Of a stretch of DNA of 64,000 nucleotides, positions 1 to 20,086 are shown piece by piece. A program made the translations under genes and the position numbers. The stretch covers positions 806,001 through 870,000 of the forward strand of contig JAJKFH010003680.1 in NCBI GenBank assembly GCA_023333565.1, read 5' to 3'. Source of the stretch: Puffinus mauretanicus (Eukaryota > Chordata > Aves > Procellariiformes > Procellariidae). Within the stretch, counting starts at the first letter, position 1. Every line of letters begins with the position of its first letter. The notes under the pieces are model-generated. The model was not told where the DNA came from. It was given only the letters and a program-made list of their open reading frames with translations, and searched no databases.

Positions 1-6455
<6,455 letters not shown>

Positions 6456-8861
6456 CCTTATAATTGAGATTATTTGTTTCACTTTAGTCATAAATAGCAA
6501 AATCCACCGAAGTGCTACGAGGAATGGAAGTGCATCAGTTCCACTCCTAACCCCCCAAAGCCTTCTCTTACTCCTGTGTAACGCGAGAAGGGCCTGAATT
6601 CATTAGGTGCTTCTCTGCTTAACTTTATTCCACATTACAAGCCTGCCTGTGAAAAAAAGATGGCTTGGACTAAGAACACCTAAACCTGATTAGAGCCCAA
6701 AACCTCTGCAGGGGAACACCTTGCCTCTCAGAGCTCATTTTGGTAGACATTTTGAGATCACACCTAAACAATACCGGCTGAAACTGTCAGATTCACATGG
6801 CATTTAGATGAGACTAGAGGAAGGTGATTTTCACTTAATATTAGTCTAGAAGACAAGAAAAATTGTGAGAAAATTCCTATCTCAGTTTCTGGGGATCAAA
6901 ATCCACATGATCTACTAACTGCAGGATTGCCCCATGTTGTAGACAGGGTTAGATGGACTAGGACTTCCATGTCCTCCAGTAAGGACAGGCCCAATATAAC
7001 CCAAAATTCTTTGGATCAATCAAGAGCATGGCCTGTGGTTAGGACCGTCTTGGTCTTTGTTCCCACATCTGTTTTTGTATTTTTCCACTGTCAGCGTAAT
7101 ATGGTGTGGGGAGATTTAAAGCCCTTGAAGCTGAAGAAGGAGCTGAACCCAGTTTTCTCATCTCTAGGGCAAAAGCTGTTACATGCTAGGGACGAAAATA
7201 TTTTTGTTCCGTACCACTTGCACAAATCCTATACTAAGTTCTTTAGACCTAATTCAAAAGAGACTCCAGGGTATCAGTAGCAGACGTTTTCTGAAGCCCT
7301 GGCTAAGATGCCTAAGGACTGGAAGGAGAAACAGTCTTTAAACATCCCTATTCCTATTTTGTCTAACAGCTTCCAGCTTTGAGGACCAGCCTGTGAGGAT
7401 CTCGTCAGCCTGTACCGAACCACCCCCACCACCGGCATGGGGGACCAGACGGCCTAGACGTGCTCTGGACTGTGCTGCAGAGATAAGCTGCCTCATTTTA
7501 AACTCAGAAGCACGACACTGGATCTAATGCAGACTCTCTGCTTGATTTGAGATGCCTTGTTAACTAATGCAGAGATGCCTATGTAACAGAGCATAGTATC
7601 AGTAAGGACAGGGAATGCGCCTCTCTATCCTAATCAAAAACATTCACGAAGCAAAAGGGAATTAATAAAACTGTCCCTGAATATTTATCTCCCTGAAACT
7701 CTCCAAACATAGCACCTCAACCTTCCTTAGCAACTCCTACCCACAGGCAGAGTTTTCCTAATATCCTCCTAACAGGCAAAATGTGTTCCTTTTCCTTAAA
7801 AATGACCCATATACCTCAAAGTCACAAATCAATCTCCATCCATCAAACAAGGGTGCTCCTAGTTGAAAGTTTGAGGGTTACCTCTGTGCAGGGCTTGGCC
7901 AATTTCTTACTTCTTGTTTAATACTTTTCAGGCCACCAGAAGCCAAGTAGTAAATGAAGCTTTAAATCCCACAACGATTCCACAAACTTAGTAAAATAGG
8001 GATTCTCTTAATTCTGGAATGGTGCCATGTAATACCATCATCTTTGGCAAACAGGATGCCAACCGTGAAACAAAAGCTGGGGTGTAATTACAGTAGTCGT
8101 GAAAGGAAAAGGAGCAACAATCTGAGAAGCAATCACAGCCTTGATAAAGAATGTAAAAACTTCAGAGAAAAATGCAAATAGCAAACAAAACAAAAACCTA
8201 CCACCACCTCAAAGCATCTCCCACCCCCCCCCCCCAAAAAAAAAAACAAAACCCACAACAACTCATCATCAGATATCTGGGACCATACAAGAAGCCCAAA
8301 ACAAAGATACATCATTGCGCATTATGTCTACTGCACTGTAGCATATTTAAAACCACGATCAAGGCGTTATCTGGACTAACATGTTAAAAAATGTAATTAT
8401 GTCTAAATAAAGTTAATGGGCTGGAAAAATGGCTGAACAGCTTAAAATATCTAATGACTTTGAGAGCAGCTTAATTATAACTACATTAATTCTAGTCTTA
8501 GCTCATGCATGTTCTCATCTATTGTAGCAGTCATGAAAAAATGTTTGAGTCCTAGCACAGAATTTTTGTTCAAAGAACTTTGCAAAATAATACTATTTCT
8601 TTCTGATCTACTTTCCTTTACAAAATTCTACTTTCCAGCACCCTAAAGTAGCAGCAGTTTGACCTGGTACAATCACATAGCAGGCACTGCAATATGGCAA
8701 GGTGCCCGCCTGTGCAAAGCTTGGGAATTGAAATAGTTTTAGGCCAGCAACGTGCTAATGTGCTGGTTCTCCAACAGAAGAGTGAGTGCAAGGGCAGTAC
8801 ACACTGTGTCTTTCAATGGCACTTATCAGTGTTTTGCTGCCAAAACAGGAGGTAGGGTTCC
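6456..8861. other. Intronic sequence with one C/A homopolymer pair
   Basis: No gene or transposon is recognised. A run of 12 C followed by 11 A lies at 8224-8246. A 117-codon open frame at 6927-7280 has no recognisable motif and is probably chance. Confidence 0.6.
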
Positions 8862-9335
8862 ACAGGAATCTGTCCTGGATCCAGTGTTACTCAGTATTTT
8901 CACTAGCAGAAAAGAAACAAACCTAAATTAAACTTTCAGATGGCATCAAATTCAAAGAAAACTGAACACACTGGGGAAATGGTTTGAGGAAAACAGGACG
9001 TAGTTCAATAGGAAGCAACACAGATGCCGAACCTGTGATGTTCCACTCTGAGCTGGTTGGAAAACTGTGTTTTTACTTGAACTTTAAAATTTGTAAAGTA
9101 ATTTGAGAGAGGGGAATAACAAGAACAGTCTAAAGAACGTGAACTAGAAAAGGCTGTTTAGAGAAGATTATGGAGGGCATAAGAAAGCTAAGTAACTCTT
9201 TCAATTTCGTAAAAGGACAGATATAAAATGAATAAATCCATCTGTTTGGGCAGAACAAAGAGTAATGGCTTTAAATTGCACTAGAAGAGTTCAGTAAGGT
9301 ATCAAGAAAATACCCAACAAAACTTAACTGTCACC
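8862..9335 (+). mobile_element. Ancient degraded CR1-like LINE fragment
   Basis: The start, GTTCCACAGGAATCTGTCCT, resembles the CR1 reverse transcriptase segment GVPQGSVLGPVL, here reading GVPQESVLDPVLLSIFT. Further along are remnants like AGAAAAGGCTGTTTAGAGAA and AGAGTAATGGCTTTAAATTG, which match the order of the CR1 C-terminal region (the GLFSLEK and RTRGNGLKL segments). The copy is heavily mutated with internal deletions. The assignment rests on this order of short matches and is less secure than for the other copies. Confidence 0.6.
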
Positions 9336-11829
9336 TAAGGACCTAAGCGAGCCATGGGTACAGCCTGTCTGGGCAGGCTGGTTCCAGCCTCCAGCGATGG
9401 AAGCTCTAAACAACAGGCATGGGGTGTGCCCTTGGGGACAGCACACACAGCTGGTCGGGCTTGACTTTGGACCTCCCAGGCTCCCTCCGCCTCCATTGTC
9501 TTCAATAACTGGGAGCTATGGTAAGTTTGCACCTCTCATTTTGTTTCTTGTCTAGAAGAAGGAAATGCGTCCTCCCCACGGAGGCTCCTGAGCGATGCCT
9601 TTAGTTCATATGCCAGTTCCCCGCCCAGTACTGCGGTGCCTCACTTACAGGAAGGGGGCTGCTTGTTTGCCTGGTTTACAGGTTTAAGAAATAAGTACTT
9701 GAAAAACAAACCAAAGCAACTTTGAACAAAACAAACAAAAAAAAGCCAAACTCATGATAACATAAAGGGGGGGGAACAAACTGATGGATTGTTCTTGTCA
9801 GCTCTTTGCTGAAGGGCATAAGTTTAAGACAGCTACAGTAACAGAAAACGAATTGGTACTTCACACTCCAATATACTGTGAAGCCTCCAGAGCACTATTG
9901 TTATTATTTTTCAGATGTTACCATGAGTCCTTACACACCAGAGAGACAAACACCCCCTTTCTGAGGCCTACACGTGGGGTGAGTCCTGGAGAAAGCGCTG
10001 ACAAAGACAGCCGTACCTGAGCACGGGGAGGGCGTGAGGTGCACAGGCATTGCCCGTCCTCTGGATGTGCAGACCTGCTGAGGCGTGACACGGCTCCTCT
10101 CCAGTCCCAACACCTGGCTTTCCTTCCTTCAAAAGAAGGACTAAAAAAATCTCATTTGTTCTTCCCTTCTGCCCCCAGAAAGAACCGGGTGACAGTGAGG
10201 ACCGTAGCCAGCCTCTCCACTATCACTGATTTACTTGTAAACCTGGACTTAACATGGAGCAACATGCCAGCGTTTAAAGTACAAACACTATCGTGTTTTT
10301 AGGCTCATCTTTCCTGCACACCAGGGAGACTGAAACTCTTCTAGAGACATGAGAAGCACATCTGAAGTGGAGACATGACACTTTTCCAGATGCTGGAAAC
10401 GTTAAGGCGTAAGAACTCACACAGCACTCATGATTTAGTGCTGACATCATTTAGATCAATACTTGGGAAACCAAACATGGCTTTTCAAACGAATGTTAAA
10501 GCTAAGGACTTCAAAAAAGGAAACCTGAGTATTCAGTATTTCAGCTTTGTGTATTTTATGTTTGGTGACAGTATTTAAGTTTAGGATAACCGTGAACATT
10601 GTTGCCATGGAAATGTGATTGTAAAGTGCCCTAATATATTGTGAATCAAATGACACCACAGTTCAGAGACGAGGGCTCTTCTGGGATTTCCAGAGGTTAG
10701 TAAAACCAAAAGTCATCAAATAATCTCATTATGATTATTTCCTTGTTGTACTTGTATCCACACCAAGAGAAGGCATCCCTGCTGAGACACAACTGGACTG
10801 AAGAGAGAGCACTTCAGCAGAGACCAGGTAGCATTCGCTCTCCGGCATGTATGAAGTCCAGATCTGTGTGTGGTTTTCGTCCAGCAGACATGGGAAAAAG
10901 GAAGAAAAGTCCTTCCTTACACTGCTCCCTCTTCACTGTTTGCACGTGTCGGACCAAATCTGACTCCAGGCTGCAGAGTTTAACGGTTTGGATACATTGG
11001 CAGGGACTCCCTTTTGCTGTGTGCTATAATATCATGTACAAAACATAAAGCTTGTGTAAACACTTTACTGGGCATACTTCATATTTTACTTGTGATTTGC
11101 ATCAAGCTGTATTTAAAGGGAAATTCGATTCAACTTTAAGTAAACAAAGGCAGCATTTACAGTCGTTTAAATAAAAATGCCTCAAATATGTTGTACATAG
11201 AAAAAAAGCTTTATTAAAACATGTTCTAAATCTGAACATAAGCCTTTTGTTGAAGAAATGAAATATTATTTGCACTTAGATAATTGAACAATTTATATCA
11301 GACCATCCTAGCCAACTAATTCAGATGTCCTTGTATCTCAAATTAAAATACTGCATTACTAGACGAAAATAAACATTCCTCTTTTTTTCAGCTTCTATTC
11401 AGTTTGACTAGAAATGAAGCATGTGTTGAACTGAACAAGATGGATAGCCTTGAGAGAAGAGAAACTTGTTTCTGAAGTTATGGGAGCAGTTATACCTGAC
11501 AAGGGTTAAGCTTTGACCTTCTGCAAATCTTCAACAAAACTCGAAGTTCCCTGTTAGTGAAACTAATGTCAGAATGATTTGATCTTCCTCAAAACTCATC
11601 CTCTCTGTTTAACTGCCAAAGCATTTTGTTGCCTTCCAGTACACATAACACTTAACACTGACTGGCACAAACACAATTTAAATATCTTCAAACCCAGAAA
11701 TAAATAGAATGTTACTTCAAATAAGAAAGCAACATTTAAATCAAGCATGCACTATTTATTTAGGCTGCTTCCATAGACTAATCTGCAGTGGAGTACCAGA
11801 GATACGGTTGTAGTAAATGTCTATGACTA
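9336..11829. other. Intronic sequence without identifiable element
   Basis: Mostly unremarkable. A CpG-bearing patch lies at about 9960-10110, with about eight CpG. On the plus strand it includes the donor-like string ggggtgagtcc near 9975-9985. A poly-G run lies at about 9768-9775. Confidence 0.55.
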
Positions 11830-12285
11830 CGGGTGTGCTTCGATTTCTGCCGCACAGGCGAAGCCTGTTTCTTCCCTCTGCTTTCACGCCCTCCTCACGA
11901 TTTACACCCCCCTGGCTGAGCATGTTCCCACTCTGAACCTGATCAGTGAGCTGAACCCCTACCTGCGCCCGCAGAGAGGTCTGTAAGCTGTGGCGGAGAA
12001 AGGGAGAAGTGAAAGGCAGCTTAGGAGTGGGAGAGGGTGGAAATTCTTACCCTGGTTTGGTCTGCTCAAGGTCTCTCCGCGTGAAAGTGTCGCCTATCTC
12101 ACCGTGGATGTGTGCGCAGGCACGTGAGCCGGGTGGCGTTGACGTGCATCCCTGCAGCAACCGTGGCATTACAGGAACACCGGCCTGACTCTCGGAGTTA
12201 ATTATTATACCCCTTTCCAAAAGACTGGCTGTTCGCACCCTCTGCATCACATAGCACAAAATGCGACTGTGATGTGTCTGTTCCG
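11830..12285. promoter_or_regulatory. CpG-rich block, candidate intragenic CpG island
   Basis: I count 24 CpG dinucleotides in about 455 bp, against very few in the flanking AT-rich intron. No CR1 or LTR resemblance is seen. On the minus strand a GACCAAACCAGG|gtaaga string near 12047-12058 resembles a splice donor, and the frame upstream of it is open for about 99 codons to an ATG at 12346. CpG density of this kind often marks unmethylated promoters or enhancers. It could also be a GC-rich remnant of an unrecognised repeat. No TATA box or clear initiator was identified. Confidence 0.35.
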
Positions 12286-15200
12286 TACTCTCTTCTACCC
12301 TCTCTATGAGCTGCCAAGATACCCTTGGTGAAGCAACTATCTCCATTTTTTTTTTTTTTTTTTAATCTCAGTTCCAACTAGAAATGTGGGAGAAAATAAG
12401 CTGAAAGCAGCAGGCCCTCAGGTACTGCCAAAAGTCAGAACTCAGATGAAGTCAGTGAGGCTGTATTAGATTCATATCAGGCTGGAGGCATGCCCCTTCG
12501 GGAACCTTAACATTTAACTTCCATCACTATATTGAATACACTGGTAAAAGGCTTAATATTTTATTAACAGTATTTCACAAAGTATCTTAACACACCGTTA
12601 CATAAAGCAGCAAGACGTTTTGCTCCATCAGCAGAACTACCTCTTGCACACATGTGCACACTCACGTATTTTACCCACGCCTGATACCCACTTCGGAGGC
12701 CTTTCCGTTTTGCCCAGTGTGAGAGATGGGGAATCGTTCACTGAGTTATTAGCCTCAGATAACATGTCTCTTACTGAGGTCAAGAGGAGCCGTATGAACA
12801 CCGGAGGGCAGAATTTGACCCGTTCAATTCTTTATTTTCTTAGGAGACAGTGACAACAGACATGTCATTGCTGTAGAAGAAACAGTTATATTCACAGAAC
12901 TGTATTTTTTTAATATCTCAGCTTTTTATCTAGTGCTCCTTCAGTCTTTCTGTAGCTTTTCCTTTGACAAAGTTTTCTGAGAGACAATGTCCCCAAAAAC
13001 CAGGGTGGGAAGGACATTGCCCTTTCAGAACACCTTCCCATACAAATGCATGAATAAAGCACAAGTCACATTTGTCAGCTGGAAGGTTATGGTGAAGTCA
13101 TGTGCCTATTTTTCATTATTTGCAGTGAATAAAGGCCCTTCTGATGAGATGCCACCTTTCACTCTTCGTTAACCAGCAGGTAGCCATTCTGACAGCACTG
13201 TGACAGCTGAATCCAGAAACTTTTCTTTTCTATAATCTCCAAAGCTCAGTATGCACAATCGTGTGCTAGGATCTAAACTCCTCTCATCTCCTGTCACAAG
13301 CTGTGGTTGAGTTACAGTTCATGAACACTTGACACACACTTTGCAGTTATTCAGAAATGGTCACTTTTCTGATTGTCAGATTTTGTTTACATATATATAA
13401 AAATTGTTGGGTTTTAGTTCTTTGTTTTCCACCCTCCAAAGTGTATCTTTTTCACAGATGTCAGTTGTCCAAAGAAGGATGATTTTGCATTTACAGAAGA
13501 CCTTTGTATAGATTAAGGAGTATACCCCCTCCCACTAGCAAACTAACATTTAGGTTGTGAGACAAACAGAAAAATGCAAGGGTTACAGTTATGAAAATAG
13601 CATAATACTATTATCAGTATTGTTCCTAAACACTGCAAAATGAATTTAGTAAATGCACTTATAACCATTCTGACATACCTGGATAAAATGTTATACTGTT
13701 CTTTTTGTAACATTTATACACCAAAAGCTATGTTTTTAGGAGATCAAAACACCGTATTGTGTTGTGACACAGTGAGGTACTACTATAGGAGTGCCCTGCC
13801 ACCATCGCTTGCGCTAGTGAAGTTCCAACCCACGTACAACAGGAGACACACTTCCACTTCATGACATGAGATAAACCAAGGCAAAAAAAAAAAACCTGAC
13901 CCCTACCCTTGTTCTATCCTCTTGTCACAGTGCTGACATACTTTTGGGTAAGTGATTAGACTACTGGTATATATTCAACAATCTTTCACTGAGCTTTAAT
14001 TGCTTAAGGCTCAGCTTCGTGAAATGTTAATCTTTTCCACTTAATATTTACTTAAGGCTTATTATAGTTCATCCTTTGGCACAGGAACTGAAATTAGTTA
14101 TCTAATTGTCTTTCTGCAAATTTGTATATTAAGTGTGGATTGATGATTAGAACTCAAAAAGCTGTGATTAATGCATTTTGCTGTACCAATCTGTATGCTT
14201 GGGCAACTTACAATTTGTCTAGCAATAGATGTAAAGCTCAAAAAGCTTCTTTTAAAAACACATATTAGAATTGACATTCTAGTCCTATGAAAGATCTTTC
14301 TCTGAGGTGCCTGATAAAATAACAAAGAATGTTTGGATTGCATGAGTATTACATTCGGTAGGAAAATCCACTAAAGCGGTTATTAAATTCCTATCAGATA
14401 CCACTCAAAATACACAAAAGAGAAATAAAGATAAATCTAGGGACACATTCCATATGACGGGGAATTAAAATGTTTTATTCTTTTGATCAGAATTATATTT
14501 ATTCAAATAAGCACTAACTTGACCATCATAACCACAGATGAAAGTCTATGGGAAAATAAAACTCGTGGTCAGATTGATCTCTTCTTATCGCTCTTCCCAC
14601 CTTCTTAGCTCATTGAGAGGTTTTTTGTCCTAAGACTAGATATGCTCAGAATAGTTCCACAATATGACTGGATCATGAGCTCAGTGGTGTTATAACTCTG
14701 TAGCTTGAGAAACCTGCTGACAGCATTAGTTGCTACTACAATTCCATGGACATGATAAAGCTACTGAATTCACAAAAGATAAGTTTTTAAGGGTTACCTA
14801 CAAATAACTTGACTGAACCATGTATGTTTTTAAACCTCTGTTTGCAAAGATGAACAAATAATACATTGTCTCCTCTCCTTGAAACTTTCAAACTCCCGAG
14901 CTGGAGAAATCAGGTTTTTATTTTAGATTGGTTTAAATATTACAAAAACCCTTATCCAAGCATTTTGACTGCATTTTATAGCCAGCTTAAAATCATGCTT
15001 GGAGCAATCCTCTACGTTTGTAAAATTTTTTAAGATCATGCAGGAATGAAAGACAATAGGTTTTACATAAACCTAATACGGCTAATACAATTATACTTAA
15101 ATAACAAATATACTCCGAGTTACATCACCTCAGTCTACAAAATCCTCAGTTACATAGAAAGCCAGTTAGATTTATTCTTGTTTATTTTATGTATTTATGC

Positions 15201-16489
15201 TCATTGTGCTTTTCCTAATCTTTAAAATATTAATTTATGAGTTGGCACAGTTTCAATGAAATTTTACAACAATTCAGGGAAAATCCTTATTTTAGCTTTC
15301 TGTAAATATACATGCTTTAATTGTCGCCTAATTTGCTTAATAGTGTGTAATCTGTGGCCAATTGGGTGGATGATGTTCAGAAATTTTTCTTATGAAATAT
15401 TCTGCTTTGTTCACAAAAGAACCACTTAAAATCCGATTTCCACAGCATTTACCAGCAGCCTTACTGTGAGAAAATATGCTGCTTCAAAGATGCTGAAAAT
15501 TTGCTACATCTAAATAGATTATCTCTAACTCCTGGCAAAAAAAATGCCTGCAGAGGAAATACAGCAATGATATTTTGTTCTGTAAATATTAGTAAATATG
15601 GGGTTTTTTAAATAGAGAGCTACAAATTATGTTATACTACAAGTAATCTAGTTTTACTTGTACCCCATTGTTAATAAGAGTTGATGGTAGATATATGATG
15701 GGATAGCGGTACAGCTAAGATAGGCATGACCAAACTCCCAAACTCCCAAGCCAGAAAACAAGACTGGAAATCTGTGCCTGATTCATTTTAGCTCATCCAG
15801 TCATTCTTGCTAAGGACTTCCCTCTGTAACAATCATCACTCAATGCAGCAAAGTTAATCCGAAAGAGGAGGTATTTCTATCACTAAATACACCATTGTGG
15901 TTAATTTCTCCAACACATCCCTATTAACAGTTTTACATTTATTTGCTTTGTTTTGTTTTGCTTGCATATACTGGAACATATTTTCCTTGGTAGTTGTATT
16001 TTACAATAATAACCCAATGGCAAATAAAACAAATTATTATTATTTAAATATTCTTTAAATATTTAGCTTGCCAAAATAATCTTCCTTTTTTTTCTTTTGA
16101 TAACTACTTAGTGCATGACATTTACATACATACTCATTCTTCTCTAGAACACATAGTGAAATATCCCTCTCTAAATTGCCATGTAACTTCTTGCTCTTAC
16201 CCCTGTCTTTCTTTCAGCTGGTGCCAGGACCATCATGTGTTAGACCTGAAATTTCCTCACAAACTTCTCAGGACATAAGCTAAGTCCCTTGGATATAACG
16301 TGTATATAACAACAGTGTAAAATGGAATTACTGTGTCATACTGAACTGTAAGGAATACTTCGTTCTGTCATTTTGAAAGTAATATCTTGGGATTTAAGTG
16401 ATCAAGTGGTTTCCTTGAATTTGGACTTTTTTCCCCAAATATTCTAGCATATGAAGAGTAAATATCATTCAAATCTTGGACACTATATA

Positions 16490-16523
16490 TCTCTATATTT
16501 ATACAATCTCTATATTTATACAG
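16490..16523. repeat. 17-bp tandem duplication (two copies)
   Basis: TCTCTATATTTATACAA at 16490-16506 is followed by TCTCTATATTTATACAG at 16507-16523. Confidence 0.85.
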
Positions 16524-17730
16524 CTTGAAAGAAACTTGCAATGCAACATAACAAAGTGTATCTTTTTTTCAGTCACATCTGATATACTCTACTGAAAATT
16601 TTTTATGGAAGAACTGCAGCATGTCCAAAATTCAAATACAATTATTTTACTACCTTTTTGAAACAATGTAATGGAATGTCTCAGATGCTTATATTAGAAG
16701 ATGGAATAGTGTTGCACAAATAACCTATAAGAGTGTATATGATGTTCAAACAAGCAGAAAAAATAGAAAATTCAAACTATCAATATACATACACTGAAAA
16801 TTAGCAGCAATTTTATGACCTCTCACTGTTATTACGTGTTCAAGTTAGCCAAGCTTGCAAGGTCATCTGAACAGTATTTGAATCTCTATAATTATGTTAC
16901 TCAAAGTATGATCTGTCCTTTGCTAAAGCCTTCCATATACCTGTAGTAGACTTATGTCCATTGAACGCAATGTTACCTTATTTATTATGTTCCATTGCAT
17001 TAGTCTATATGCAATTATGCTATAACAGTGACAGTCTTTGAATTCATTTAACATGACTTTCTACTGAAAATGATTTAACAAGCAGTCCAATGCTTCTTGC
17101 TAGACAGCTTATTGAATGCTTTGAATAGAGAGAATTTCATAGCACAGCCATCTAACTCTACAGCAACATGTGCTTGATTCTTAGTTAGTCTTCATTTATT
17201 TGAGACTGCTCTCCAGATCCATGAGTATATTGTGTTAATAGGAGCAACATGAAGCCTGAGCCAACAAAACTAAATACTTAGGGTGAAGTTGTAAGGCAAC
17301 AAGTGTCATATATTTGACTCAGAGTGTTATAGTGGCCCATACACTTCCTTTTGAAAAAAAAGTCAAAGTCCTGATGAATCTAGTGGTAGTACTTTTTGCT
17401 TCTTTGGTGAGAGACTACACACTCCTTCACTCCCAGGAAAAGAACCTTAGCAGAGAAATGCAGTTTCATCATTTCCAGCAGATTTTTTGTCCTTTAAAAT
17501 ATGTGCATAATTGCAGTAAAAAGGAGATACAGATAACTACCACCAAAATTATGAACAACAAATTCTATTGAGATTTGCACATGGAAAACACTGAAGAAGT
17601 GCAACTAAGGGCATGATGTGACTGTAGGATTTGGTAGAGCAGTACTTTCCACAGCGTTCCACAGGGATCAGTTCAGTTCCATAATATCCCAAGGGAATAT
17701 GCCACTTTTTAGGTAAATTGATACGAAGTG

Positions 17731-17748
17731 ATCAATTGATCAATTGAT
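17731..17748. repeat. 18-bp perfect palindrome
   Basis: ATCAATTGATCAATTGAT equals its own reverse complement and is built from ATCAATTG units. No context suggests a specific binding protein. Confidence 0.8.
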
Positions 17749-19511
17749 ATTAAAATTTATTTTGTTTTTAGCAATACCTCTACCTGTTTGCATTCTGCAA
17801 GACAAAGGGATAAATAGATAAATATATATGGGTGGAGGTTAACAGATGACTAATAACTACTTGAGCTGCTATCTCAACAATAGTTAATCGGTTGAAATAC
17901 ATTAAGATTATGACAGAAGTTTAGCTTACAACTATCCAGACATGAATCTACATTTGGCCATATGGCAAATTTAACACATGGGGGTGGAGGAATGATTATT
18001 TATACCATCTAACTTAAAATGTCTGATTTGTAGTCTCTATAAGCAGCCTGTATAGCTCAGATGCTCTGAATCACCCTGTTAAAGAGCCAAACTCTCTCCA
18101 TTGACTACCTTGGGATTCTTGGCTCAGATGTTTGGTGGTTCACTCAGATTATGCAAATCTCCCCATTCTCCTCCTCCATCTTTCCCCTCCACACATATAT
18201 ACACATAGCTCATACCTAAGAACTTTTAGAGAGGATGCAGTAATGGAAGAACAGCAGACTAATGCTGTGTAGAGCCCACAGGACATTTCAACGTTTACTG
18301 CTTCATCTGTGTTGTCATTACTAATAAAAGACACAATATGGTTTAATAACTGAAGGGAAGCTAAGTAAAATAATTGACTCTCTCACCCAGAACTCTGAGA
18401 GATGTGGAATGAATAAGGACAGTATTTTAAGCAGAATACTTAAGGGAACAAATGCATGCTCCACTCGTGCCTTTTTACTCCTATGCATGAAAGACTAGGG
18501 CACAGAACAGAACACTGTAAGTGTGAGAGATATAATACTGGGGTATGCAGAACAGTCTTAAAGGCACTTTCTTAAAGAAAGAAGTATATATAAATCAGGT
18601 GAGCAATTTTGTAGCATTAGAAAATTACCTTTTTCAAAGACTCCTACAAAAGAAAGCATTAATCTCAAATTAATTTGAGAGCATGTACTTTCATGTTGTT
18701 TTTATTGTCCCAATTCAGTGCCTAACGTTTGAAAAAGCTCTTTTCCTCAGAGTTCTACAAATCAGAACCTGGCCTTTAAAACATTGCAAAAGATGACAGC
18801 ACTTGTGACTGTCAAATAATCCCTTCCAGTAATTCTCCTCTTTATAATCAATCTTTGTAAAGAATTCACTTTGTAAATCTGCAGTAACCTAGCCTAACCT
18901 CATTGCTGGTTTCCCAAAGAATTCAAGCCACTTCACACACTCAGTGCCATTGCTTTAAATACCAGTTTCCACAGGAACACCAGTGTTTCAAGCGTATCGG
19001 TGAATGATATTGAAAATATCCAGTTGGAAAAGGTCTGTTAGACCTCTGTTGCACTTTAAATAATTTAAAATGCAAAACATAGTTCATACTCTGTCTCGTG
19101 ATGCTTCTAGTTCAGGTGAACAATACTTTCTTCCCTTAGTAAATAGAGGTAGAAAAGACTGGGGCAGCACCTGTCAAACTGCATGGTTATCCCTGGAGAG
19201 GTTGAAAGGCAGTAAGATAATTCAAATACTTGTAGGTATAAAAAGTAAACTGGGGAGCCACCTACTCTTCTCCCTTCCCTCACCCTGCTGTACGGCCTAG
19301 CCACAGTGATGACCTCTACCTCTGCTTGTGCCCACTGGAAGGAAGCGATGTGCCTGGGTGCACAGAGAATGAGACCAATAAGTACCCCCAGGTGGGGGGT
19401 CAAATTACAGAAAGCACCTACCCTGAAATCTAGACACAGCTAAAATATTGATTCAGTCTAAAATAAGATTTGGGGCTTGCTCGTAAAGATACTCTATGTA
19501 AATGGTAATAC

Positions 19512-19516
19512 TTGAA
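19512..19516. repeat. Left target-site duplication of LTR copy 1 (TTGAA)
   Basis: The TTGAA here is repeated at 20082-20086 immediately after the LTR. A 5-bp duplication is typical of retroviral-type integrases. Confidence 0.8.
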
Positions 19517-20081
19517 TGTTCTGGTTTCAGCTGGGATAGAGTTAATTTTCTGCCTAGTAGCTGGTGTAGTGCTGTGTTTTGGATTTAGTATGAGAAGAAT
19601 GTTGATAACACACTGATGTTTTAGTTGTTGCTAAGTAGTGTTTACTCTAGTCAAGGACTTTTCAGCTTCCCATGCTCTGCCAGGTGCACAAGAAGCTGGG
19701 AGGGAGCATAGCCAGACAGCTGACCAACTGGCCAACAGGGTATTCTATACCGTATGACTTCATGCTCAGCTGGGGGAAGAAGAAGGAAGTGGGCACGTTC
19801 GGAGTGATGGTGTTTGTCTTCCCAAGCAACCGTTACATGTGATGGAGCCCTGCTTTCCTGGAGATGGCTGAACACCTGCCTGGGTGGGATGGGAAGTAAT
19901 GAATGAATTCTTTGTTTTGCTTTGCTTGTGTGCGCGGCTTTTGCTTTACCTATTAAACTGTCTTTGTCTCAGCCCATGAGTTTTCTCACTTTTACCCTTC
20001 CAATTCTCTCCCCCATCCCACCGGGGAGGGAGTGAGCAAGCGGCTGGGTGCTTAGTTGCTGGCTGGGGTTAAACCACAATA
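19517..20081 (+). mobile_element. Solo LTR of an endogenous retrovirus-like family, copy 1
   Basis: The 565-bp element starts TGTTCTGGTTTCAGCTGGGA and ends GGTTAAACCACAATA, flanked by TTGAA on both sides. It aligns along its full length with the LTR at 29861-31322, apart from that copy's CR1 insertion. A variant poly(A) signal ATTAAA lies at 19952-19957. Compared with copy 2, the segment holding the TATA-like CATATAAGG is missing between CATGCTCAG and the AAGAAGAAGG segment near 19770. The terminal CA has become TA by the alignment of CACAATA with CATGACA. No internal retroviral sequence lies on either side, so it is a solo LTR left by recombination between the two LTRs of an old provirus. 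Confidence 0.9.
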
Positions 20082-20086
20082 TTGAA
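20082..20086. repeat. Right target-site duplication of LTR copy 1 (TTGAA)
   Basis: Matches the five bases just before the LTR. Confidence 0.8.

Larger units (their letters stand above)
12286..19511. other. AT-rich intronic sequence without identifiable element
   Basis: Long AT-rich stretch. Minor features are an 18-T run at 12346-12363, a 17-bp unit repeated twice at 16490-16523, and an 18-bp perfect palindrome at 17731-17748. I recognise no gene, RNA or transposon. Confidence 0.6.

Noticed and set aside
6927..7280. 117-codon plus-strand frame
   Set aside because: The amino-acid order matches no known family, and the strand is opposite to the host gene.
12346..12363. 18-T run as the poly(A) tail of a minus-strand retrocopy
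   Set aside because: On the minus strand the sequence before the A run resembles no known mRNA, and no flanking duplication is seen.
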